A stretch of DNA of 13,194 nucleotides from NCBI GenBank assembly GCA_030613705.1, contig JAUWLJ010000021.1:1-13194 (forward strand). The letters are read 5' to 3'. Of the stretch, positions 7,450 through 13,194 are shown piece after piece (within the stretch, counting starts at the first letter, position 1; each line of letters begins with the position of its first letter). Source of the DNA: Chloroflexota bacterium (GTDB lineage Bacteria; Chloroflexota; Anaerolineae; Anaerolineales; UBA4823). The translations under genes and the position numbers were made by a program. The notes below the pieces were generated by a model. It did no database searches. It saw nothing but the letters and a program-made list of their open reading frames with translations, and was not told where the DNA came from.

Positions 7450-8178
7450 TTACCATCCCGCGCTTAATCGCTGAATATGACGCTGGGGGAGATTTGCGGA
7501 TTGCATCCTATCTTGAACACTTTGGATATCGTATGAAACTCGGTGGTAGTTCCAGGTCTGCCGCACCGAATCAAAGATTGCATAAGCTGCCCGTGGGTCC
7601 CGGTCGCGCGGCTGGCCAACAGAGCCCGGATTATATATTGCCCGTGGAATCATGTTTAAGGAACTGTTTATCTGTGGGATGGAAAGGTCAGCTGTTCTCT
7701 TATCGGCTTGCATCTGGAAAACCACTGGTAAATGACTATGACCGACGAAACAGAATGGAGTATCAAAGTGATCGAAATTTTGGAAGGCAGTTTGGGTATC
7801 CAGTAAATATTCCCAGATCGGCTGGCGTGGGCTGCCATGGGCTAAAGATACTGAATCAATTACTGTCTGGGGAGATAAGGCGCGGAGAAACTCTAGATGA
7901 GCTGGTTCCATCACACTCTGTGTCCAAATCACAGCCAACCGGGCTTCATTGTTGAATGTGGCGATCTCGATATTTCCTGAAACAGCTGCATCATGATTCC
8001 CGATCAAGCAAACAAGATTCTGCAGCTGCTGGATACGTTCAACGCATTCATTTGGATCAGGTCCATAACCAACTAGATCGCCAAGGCACCAAACAGCATC
8101 TACCTGCCCGGCGTCATTTAGGACAGCATCCAAGGCAGTTAGATTGGCATGGATATCGGAGATGATCAAAATGCGCAT
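7450..8178 (-). CDS. Calcineurin-like metallophosphoesterase (YfcE/MJ0936-type)
   Basis: This 242-aa cytoplasmic protein has a complete two-metal phosphoesterase site: SDIHAN at residues 7-12 (Asp8, His10), GDLVGYGPDP at 33-42 (Asp34), GNHD at 60-63 (Asn61, His62), AHGSP at 113-117 (His114) and GHSHLP at 146-151 (His147, His149). NPGSVGQPRD at 183-192 is the usual closing motif of this subfamily. Related proteins hydrolyse phosphodiesters in vitro; the natural substrate is unknown. The ATG at 8178 was preferred over an in-frame TTG at 8208 because the family begins with MRILIISDIH-like sequence. It lies 48 nt downstream of the methyltransferase gene on the same strand and may be co-transcribed. 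A TATAAT on the minus strand at 8231-8226, overlapping the methyltransferase stop, could also serve it. Confidence 0.9.
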   Translation of the reverse strand: MRILIISDIHANLTALDAVLNDAGQVDAVWCLGDLVGYGPDPNECVERIQQLQNLVCLIGNHDAAVSGNIEIATFNNEARLAVIWTQSVMEPAHLEFLRALSPQTVIDSVSLAHGSPRQPIWEYLLDTQTAFQNFDHFDTPFCFVGHSHLPVVFQMQADKRTADLSIPQINSSLNMIPRAIYNPGSVGQPRDRDPRAAYAIFDSVRQTWNYHRVSYDIQSVQDRMQSANLPQRHIQRLSAGW

Positions 8179-8226
8179 AAAAAACTTACTGTTCTTTAAG
8201 ATATACAAAGTGGATTGGTTGGGTAA

Positions 8227-8949
8227 TTATACTCTCTTCCAAATCTGGTATAAGCCAAGATTGCCCCCTTCGCCATCAGAAGAAAAGGTCTCCAAGATCT
8301 TAAAGCCAGTGTCTGCGGCTAACGATTCTAACTCTCTGATATCAAAGTGATGGACGTAACGAAAACCTTGCCCTCCCTGGCGCCAATCGATTAGAAAATC
8401 TCCTGCCTCTACTCGATCCAAATTCAGACCGACCTTATCCCAAGGTTGGATGCGCTTGCGGAGGCGCGGGCTGTTTAGAAATTGCCATTCCGAATGGATG
8501 AAGCGACCATCAGGGACGGATAAAGACCCGATCCTCTCTAATACCTGCTGCCGCAATACCGTTCCTGGAATATGATGTAATACAGCGAAAGCCAGGATGA
8601 TGTCATATTGCTGGATTGGCAGGTCGGTATCCCAAGAGGGAGAGGTGAGGTCTTTTTGGATCAAGGAAACTGAACTCAGATCAGGTAGATTTCCTCTGGC
8701 GATTTTCAAGAGGTCGGCGTTAGAGTCCAAACCGACATAAGGACCTTTGTGTCCCCGGATGAATAATTCTTTGCCCAACGCTCCGTTTCCGCAGCCCAGG
8801 TCTAAAACGCTCTCATGGCTGGTAATCTGGTTTAGTATACGTTGCACTCCAGGCTGTAATCTCTGGCGAGTCGCAGAGAATTCATGGGCGAAGGTCTGGT
8901 AGAATGTACGATTGAGATCAATTAGTTGATCTCTGGTTTTTTCATTCAC
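8227..8949 (-). CDS. SAM-dependent methyltransferase resembling the tRNA wobble-uridine methyltransferase Trm9/ALKBH8
   Basis: This 240-aa class I (Rossmann) methyltransferase has motif I LDLGCGNG at residues 49-56, motif II GLDSN at 73-77 and a VLHH motif at 123-126. Beyond the generic fold, features recalled from Trm9 proteins are present: the N-terminal block FYQTFAHEFSATR (16-28, FSxTR), the HH after motif IV, a GD...DW segment (183-189) and RYVHHF (197-202) before the last helix. Eukaryotic Trm9/ALKBH8 methylates the carboxymethyl group of cm5U34 to give mcm5U. The gene is head-to-head with elp3, whose product makes cm5U-type modifications, which supports this assignment; a generic UbiE-like methyltransferase remains possible. 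The start is GTG at 8949, 6 nt after a TATAAT and without a Shine-Dalgarno; no in-frame ATG lies near. Eukaryotic Trm9 needs a Trm112 partner, and none is visible here. Confidence 0.8.
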   Translation of the reverse strand: MNEKTRDQLIDLNRTFYQTFAHEFSATRQRLQPGVQRILNQITSHESVLDLGCGNGALGKELFIRGHKGPYVGLDSNADLLKIARGNLPDLSSVSLIQKDLTSPSWDTDLPIQQYDIILAFAVLHHIPGTVLRQQVLERIGSLSVPDGRFIHSEWQFLNSPRLRKRIQPWDKVGLNLDRVEAGDFLIDWRQGGQGFRYVHHFDIRELESLAADTGFKILETFSSDGEGGNLGLYQIWKRV

Positions 8950-8955
8950 AAGTAT

Positions 8956-8961
8956 ATTATA
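8956..8961 (-). promoter_or_regulatory. -10 element (TATAAT) abutting the methyltransferase start
   Basis: A perfect TATAAT on the minus strand lies 6 nt before the GTG at 8949. Transcription from it would begin at the start codon, predicting a leaderless mRNA. There is no Shine-Dalgarno. The -35 region is weak. It shares the 77-nt gap with the elp3 promoter. Confidence 0.55.
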
Positions 8962-9015
8962 AAGGCAAGAAAAACCAGATTGATCATACGAGCTTTAAGT
9001 CATTAAAGAGATATC

Positions 9016-9021
9016 GATAAT
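9016..9021 (+). promoter_or_regulatory. -10-like element (GATAAT) abutting the elp3 start
   Basis: GATAAT lies 5 nt before the ATG at 9027. No Shine-Dalgarno is at a useful distance (AAAGAG at 9005-9010 is too far). It is the divergent counterpart of the methyltransferase promoter, so both genes can fire from one 77-nt region. The -35 match is poor. Confidence 0.4.
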
Positions 9022-9026
9022 TATTG

Positions 9027-10622
9027 ATGGACAACCAGAACTGGATGCTGACACGAGATTATTCACCTGAGAAGATCGCTCTTGCACAACGTGTGTTGGA
9101 GCAGGTTCGCTCAGGAATTCATGTCGAGGACGCGGTTCGCAAGTACCCATTGCCAGGTGGGGATGGCTACTTGGGGAAGAATGTTCTTGTGGCAGCATAC
9201 ACTCAACTTGTTCAGACTGGAGAATGGAAACCAGACCCCAGTCTTTTAGCCCGCATACGGATGAAACCGATACGCACGCTATCCGGGGTCACCGTGGTGA
9301 CAGTATTGACTAAGCCATATCCCTGCCCGGGTAAATGCATTTTCTGCCCGACAGATGCACGCTTGCCAAAAAGCTACTTACCGGATGAGCCAGGAGCCAT
9401 GCGTGGCCTTCACCATAAGTTCGATCCATTCGAGCAAGCACGGGCGCGAGTGGAGGCACTTCAAGCTGTCGGGCATCCAACTGATAAGGTGGAGCTGCTT
9501 ATCTTGGGTGGGACCTGGAGTGCCTACCGACGGGATTACCAGGAATGGTTTATTTTGCGTTGTTTTGAAGCCTTGAACGGAGTCAATTCGCAGACCCTTC
9601 AGGAAGCGCAATTGGTCAATGAAACTGCAGGACACCGCAATGTTGGATTAGTCATTGAAACTCGACCAGACCATATTGATCGAGAAGAATTGGCCTGGCT
9701 GAGGTATTTGGGAGTGACTAAAGTTCAACTCGGCGCGCAGAGTCTCGACGACCGCATACTGGAATTGAATAAACGTGGGCATACCGTCGAAGAAACAAGG
9801 CACGCTGTGGAGCTGCTTAGAGCAGCTGGATTTAAGATCGTTCTGCATTGGATGCCAAATTTATATGGAGCCACGCTCGACTCTGACCGGGAGGATTTCC
9901 AGCGTTTATGGGTTGATCTCTGCCCAGATGAACTCAAGATTTACCCGAACCAGCTGCTGGCAAACGCGGAGCTATATGAATACTGGCAGCGAGGGGAGTT
10001 CAAACCCTACTCAACGAGTGAATTGATCGACCTCATTGCAGGCATCAAAACCAGCATCCCTCGTTACTGCCGGGTGAACCGGGTAATCCGGGATATCCCT
10101 TCAACGAATGTGGTTGCGGGGAATAAACGCACAAGCTTGCGTCAGGATATCCAGGCAGAGATGAAAAAGCGCGGTACGCGCTGTCAATGTGTGCGCTGTC
10201 GCGAAGTGAGAAAAGAAACTATTAGCCCAAGCGAACTTCAGCGCGATGATCTGGTTTACTCCAGCGGAGAGGTGGAAGAGCATTTTATCTCCTATAGCAC
10301 TGCCGATGATAAACTGGTCGGCTTTCTCCGTCTCTCTCTCCCAGGTTCGAAATCGCCTGATTCTGGTTTGCCTGATTTAGACCATGCGGCGATCATTCGC
10401 GAAGTTCATGTATACGGGCAATCATTGGAGGTTGGTCAAAAGCAAGTCGGGACAGCCCAGCATACCGGATTGGGGACATCTTTGCTGGAAGAAGCGGAAA
10501 TGATAGCACGTGAGATGGGATACAGCCGGTTGGCTGTGATCGCCGCAGTAGGAACCCATCAATATTACCTGGGGCGTGGGTTTCAGCGTGGGGATTTATA
10601 TTTGGTGAAAGAATTGGTCTGA
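9027..10622 (+). CDS. elp3: Elp3, radical SAM/acetyl-CoA-dependent tRNA wobble-uridine modification enzyme
   Basis: Elp3 is the catalytic subunit of eukaryotic Elongator; bacterial and archaeal homologues act alone. It uses acetyl-CoA and a radical SAM cluster to add a carboxymethyl-type group to C5 of U34 in tRNA. The 531-aa protein has the full layout. The N-terminal helical part precedes the radical SAM domain, whose 4Fe-4S cysteines are C100, C104 and C107 in PCPGKCIFCP. MRGLHHKFDPFEQARAR (125-141), LILGGTWS (158-165), ETRPDH (211-216) and QLGAQSL (234-240) follow. The linker has CQCVRCREV (386-394), a probable zinc site. The C-terminal GNAT acetyltransferase fold carries QHTGLGTSLLEEAE (478-491). 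The ATG at 9027 was chosen over the adjacent TTG at 9024; no Shine-Dalgarno is seen. It is divergent from the Trm9-like gene. Confidence 0.95.
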   Translation: MDNQNWMLTRDYSPEKIALAQRVLEQVRSGIHVEDAVRKYPLPGGDGYLGKNVLVAAYTQLVQTGEWKPDPSLLARIRMKPIRTLSGVTVVTVLTKPYPCPGKCIFCPTDARLPKSYLPDEPGAMRGLHHKFDPFEQARARVEALQAVGHPTDKVELLILGGTWSAYRRDYQEWFILRCFEALNGVNSQTLQEAQLVNETAGHRNVGLVIETRPDHIDREELAWLRYLGVTKVQLGAQSLDDRILELNKRGHTVEETRHAVELLRAAGFKIVLHWMPNLYGATLDSDREDFQRLWVDLCPDELKIYPNQLLANAELYEYWQRGEFKPYSTSELIDLIAGIKTSIPRYCRVNRVIRDIPSTNVVAGNKRTSLRQDIQAEMKKRGTRCQCVRCREVRKETISPSELQRDDLVYSSGEVEEHFISYSTADDKLVGFLRLSLPGSKSPDSGLPDLDHAAIIREVHVYGQSLEVGQKQVGTAQHTGLGTSLLEEAEMIAREMGYSRLAVIAAVGTHQYYLGRGFQRGDLYLVKELV

Positions 10623-10653
10623 ATCATGGATTGATTCGACCTGAATCTTACCT

Positions 10654-10667
10654 TATCAATTCTGATA
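10654..10667. repeat. Small inverted repeat, operator-like
   Basis: TATCA (10654-10658) and TGATA (10663-10667) form a 5-bp dyad with a 4-nt spacer in the elp3-kinase gap. Its right arm begins the first copy of the 16-bp direct repeat. It could be a regulator site, but a dyad this short can arise by chance. Confidence 0.25.
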
Positions 10668-10764
10668 GCTGAAGATAACATTATAGTTAGGGTTTTTGAT
10701 ATCGATTCGATAATTGTATGACTATAATCAAAGCCCTGCCATCTTAATTGATGGCTGAAGATAA
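10663..10764 (+). repeat. Pair of 16-bp direct repeats upstream of the sensor kinase
   Basis: The segment TGATAGCTGAAGATAA (10663-10678) recurs as TGATGGCTGAAGATAA (10749-10764), with 15 of 16 bases equal and starts 86 bp apart. The copies flank a perfect TATAAT at 10723-10728. The gap is 166 bp and holds no gene. The spacing, about eight helical turns, would suit a protein binding both copies around a promoter; that is inference. Confidence 0.45.
10723..10728 (+). promoter_or_regulatory. -10 element candidate for the histidine kinase gene
   Basis: A perfect TATAAT sits 60 nt before the kinase ATG. TTGATA at 10697-10702 is a possible -35 but the 20-nt spacing is too long. The hexamer lies within ACTATAA (10721-10727), which can pair with TTATAGT at 10681-10687. 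The next segment ATCAAAGCCCT (10727-10737) can pair imperfectly with AGGGTTTTTGAT (10689-10700), so the two pairings exclude one another. Confidence 0.4.
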
Positions 10765-10788
10765 TTACATTCTATTAAATGGTGGGGA

Positions 10789-13194
10789 ATGCCGAAATCA
10801 GTTTTGATATTGAACTCCCACCAAGGACAGCAGATAGAGAGCGAGATGGATTTTCAATCACTTGTCGAGAATATCCCCCTGGGCATTTTCCGAATTACAT
10901 GTGATCCACCAGGAAAATTCCTGCTGGCAAATTCCGAATTCCTGGAAATCTTCGGGTATGGAACGATAGAAGATTTGTTGGGGATAGAAATGCAAGACCT
11001 TTACCTGAATCCAAGTGATTGGAATGAGTTTCTTCATGATATAGAGTTGAGGGGTACAGTAAATGGAGTAGAAATCCAATTGAAGGAAATTGAGGGTATA
11101 AGTTTTTGGGCTTCGATCAATGCCAGGCTTATCGAAGGTGATCAATCGGGAGAAGGATCCTGGATTGATGGCACTATTGAGGACATCAGCGCAAGAAAGC
11201 TGGGGGAGATGAGAAATATCGCTCAAATGGAAAATTTACGACAGGCAAGTTTGACCTTAACTGCCAGCCTAGATTTAAAGGAAGTGCTCGATACGATCGC
11301 GCAATGTGCGCTGGACTTAGTCCCTGGGATGAGAAATTGTCACATTTTCCTGTATCAATCCGAGAACGGGTCCAAACTCATCTTTGGGACCGCCCTTTGG
11401 GGGGATGGCAAAAGGAGTCAACCGTTTTCGAATCCTCGATCCGACGGTTTGACAATGACCGTTGCGCAATCCGGGAATCCAATTCTCGTATCTGATTTTC
11501 GCTCCCATCCTCTGTATGTTGGGATGCCAGGTTCTTGGACAGGTTCAATCATCGGTTTACCTTTAAAGATCGGTGATCGGGTAGTTGGTGTGATGAATGT
11601 ATCTCACACGCAGCCAGGAGCATTATCGGAATCTGATATCAGGATGCTGCGGTTATTAGGTGACCAAGCTGCGATCGCGATAGAGAATGCGCGTTTATAT
11701 GAAGCCATAGCGACAGAGGAACGTCATCTGAGCCTGGTATATGATATTGGTAGGGAATTAGCTCCCAGCCTGGACTCTGATGAAATATTAGACCGGGCGA
11801 TCAGATTGACCTGCCAAGCTTTAGGCGGTTCACTTGGCATGGCTTTTATCCATCTTCCTGAGGAGAATAAACTCCGCTGGCAGAAGGTGTATCAGGCGAA
11901 CCGGCGGGGATCGGAGAAAATAAATCTTCCGGTAGATATCAGCATGGGAGAAGGTTTGCCTGGATGGATTGGATTAAACTTTAAAGCGGTCAATATTGCG
12001 GATATCACTGAAGATGACCGTTACGATGATATCCCTGGATGGCAGGATGGTATGCGTTCAATGCTGGGTTCACCAATCGTTCATGGTGAGCGGCTGATGG
12101 GGGTTTTCTGCTTATTCCATCATGAAGTAGCAGCTTTTTCCCGAGATCATCTAGAGCTAATCCAAGCGATATGTCACCAGGTGGGAGTGGCTTTGAGCAA
12201 CGTTGGTCGATATGAACAAGTTCAGCACTTGGTAGAAATGCTGGAGCGAGAACAAGAACGATTATCGAATTTAGTTGAGCGATTGCCAGTAGGGGTTTTA
12301 TTATTGAACAAAGAATATCATCCGGTAGTGGTTAATACATATGGCAGTGAGATCCTTACTCTCTTTGGGATCAACGATTTCAGCACCGGCCTGAACCAGT
12401 TAGGACCCTATTCCATAAGTGAATTGATCGAGCACTGTGATGATCCACATCCTGTTGAAATCAACATTGATCATGGACGTCCGAGAACTTTTGAAATAGA
12501 GACGCGCGCTCTGGGAGGTGAACAACGCCATTGGATACTGATGCTGCGCGATGTTACCCTCGATCGCCACAATCAATCCCGAATCCAGATGCAGGACCGC
12601 CTGGCTACAGTTGGGCAATTAGCTGCTGGCATCGCGCATGATTTTAACAATATTATGGCCACCATTTTGGTTTATAGCGATCTGTTAAGAAAAGATCTGG
12701 CTTTAAATTCTGCTGGGCTTGAACGATTAGCGATCATCCAGCAGCAGGTGCAGCGCGCAGCAAGTTTGATCAGGCAGATCTTAGATTTCAGCCGGCAATC
12801 TGTGATGGAACAAATCACTCTTGATCTTTTTCCGTTCATCAAGGAATTTGACAAACTCCTCGTGCGAGTGCTCCCCGAAACGATCCGATTTGAATTTAAA
12901 TCCGAGCCTGGGGCTTACCCAGTTCACGCAGATCCGACTCGCCTGCAGCAAGTCCTAATGAACCTGGCAATTAATGCTCGAGATGCGATGCCAGACGGAG
13001 GAGTGTTAAGTTTCAGTATCAATCGCCTGATATTGAAACCGGGGGATATTCCTCCGAGCCCATATCTCCCGGCGGGAGAGTGGATCTCTATCACGGTTGG
13101 TGATACAGGCATGGGTATCTCACCAGAAGTGATCCCGCATATCTTCGAACCATTCTTCACCACCAAACCGATTGGAGAGGGAACTGGATTAGGC
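10789..13194 (+). CDS. Cytosolic multi-sensor histidine kinase, PAS-GAF-GAF-PAS-HisKA-HATPase (3' truncated)
   Basis: One uninterrupted frame of 802 codons runs to the window end. No signal peptide or membrane segment is seen, so the protein senses a cytosolic cue. Domains in order: PAS at about residues 20-140 (FLEIFGYG, then GTIEDISARK at 130-139); GAF at about 150-305 (ASLDLKEVLDTI, ending DQAAIAIENARLY); a second GAF at about 312-480 (MGEGLPGWIG, ending CHQVGVALSN); PAS at about 490-598 (LPVGVLLLN, ending MLRDVTLDR); a phospho-acceptor helix GQLAAGIAHDFNN at 609-621 with His617; and the ATP-binding domain with the N box NLAINARDAM (725-734), GDTGMGIS (771-778) and the F box FEPFFTTK (786-793), cut within the G2 box at GTGLG. 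The H-box type with HDFNN often has a C-terminal receiver domain, which would lie beyond the window. The ATG at 10789 has GGTGGGG almost touching it; ATG at 10846 is an alternative start just before the PAS domain. The cognate response regulator is not visible. Confidence 0.92.
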   Translation, partial: MPKSVLILNSHQGQQIESEMDFQSLVENIPLGIFRITCDPPGKFLLANSEFLEIFGYGTIEDLLGIEMQDLYLNPSDWNEFLHDIELRGTVNGVEIQLKEIEGISFWASINARLIEGDQSGEGSWIDGTIEDISARKLGEMRNIAQMENLRQASLTLTASLDLKEVLDTIAQCALDLVPGMRNCHIFLYQSENGSKLIFGTALWGDGKRSQPFSNPRSDGLTMTVAQSGNPILVSDFRSHPLYVGMPGSWTGSIIGLPLKIGDRVVGVMNVSHTQPGALSESDIRMLRLLGDQAAIAIENARLYEAIATEERHLSLVYDIGRELAPSLDSDEILDRAIRLTCQALGGSLGMAFIHLPEENKLRWQKVYQANRRGSEKINLPVDISMGEGLPGWIGLNFKAVNIADITEDDRYDDIPGWQDGMRSMLGSPIVHGERLMGVFCLFHHEVAAFSRDHLELIQAICHQVGVALSNVGRYEQVQHLVEMLEREQERLSNLVERLPVGVLLLNKEYHPVVVNTYGSEILTLFGINDFSTGLNQLGPYSISELIEHCDDPHPVEINIDHGRPRTFEIETRALGGEQRHWILMLRDVTLDRHNQSRIQMQDRLATVGQLAAGIAHDFNNIMATILVYSDLLRKDLALNSAGLERLAIIQQQVQRAASLIRQILDFSRQSVMEQITLDLFPFIKEFDKLLVRVLPETIRFEFKSEPGAYPVHADPTRLQQVLMNLAINARDAMPDGGVLSFSINRLILKPGDIPPSPYLPAGEWISITVGDTGMGISPEVIPHIFEPFFTTKPIGEGTGLG

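Noticed and set aside
7440..7955. Plus-strand open frame of 171 codons
   Set aside because: It is antisense to the metallophosphoesterase, whose motifs are complete; the product shows no domain and has an odd composition.
8179..8208. TTG start for the metallophosphoesterase
   Set aside because: The ten extra residues do not match the family N-terminus, and the ATG at 8178 gives the usual MRILIISDIH beginning.
10858..11226. Minus-strand open frame of 122 codons
   Set aside because: It lies antisense inside the PAS/GAF part of the histidine kinase, has no recognisable motif, and the plus frame gives clear domain signatures.

Overview
The window looks like a chromosomal segment of a Chloroflexota bacterium, most likely an Anaerolineae-type lineage. 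This is inferred from gene content and not from any database search. The pointers are a stand-alone bacterial Elp3, a DUF4349 lipoprotein, an LPXTG-type surface-anchored protein, a degenerate cyclic-nucleotide-binding domain fused to duplicated membrane/PH modules, and a multi-sensor PAS/GAF histidine kinase. I saw no tRNA, rRNA, insertion sequence, phage gene or CRISPR array. Genes are tightly packed with short intergenic gaps, as in an ordinary core region.

Layout. Positions 1-392 hold the C-terminal end of a Thr/Ser/Pro-rich protein ending in an LPDTG sortase-like signal. A bidirectional hairpin terminator (402-440) separates it from a convergent phosphohexomutase gene (477-1937, minus). 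Divergent from that is a plus-strand block: the CNBD-like/tandem-PH membrane protein (2027-3760), peptide deformylase (overlapping it by 14 nt) and recF (to 5539). A convergent minus-strand block follows, reading from high to low coordinates: a Trm9-like SAM methyltransferase, a YfcE-like metallophosphoesterase, a DUF4349 lipoprotein with its own terminator, and rsmG with its own -10 element. Divergent from the methyltransferase is elp3 (9027-10622). After a 166-nt intergenic region with repeats and a promoter candidate comes a large cytosolic PAS-GAF-GAF-PAS histidine kinase (10789 to the end), which is cut by the window edge.

How the genes fit together. Several products act on translation: Def (removes N-formyl groups), RsmG (16S rRNA methylation), Elp3 (wobble-uridine modification) and the Trm9-like enzyme. 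The most interesting observation is the head-to-head pairing of elp3 with a methyltransferase that resembles the eukaryotic enzyme acting directly after Elongator (Trm9/ALKBH8, cm5U to mcm5U). This suggests a compact bacterial two-gene Elongator-type wobble-modification module. A second recurring feature is that several genes lack a Shine-Dalgarno sequence and instead carry a -10-like hexamer 5-9 nt before the start codon, suggesting leaderless transcripts. Others (the lipoprotein and the phosphohexomutase) have normal Shine-Dalgarno sequences.
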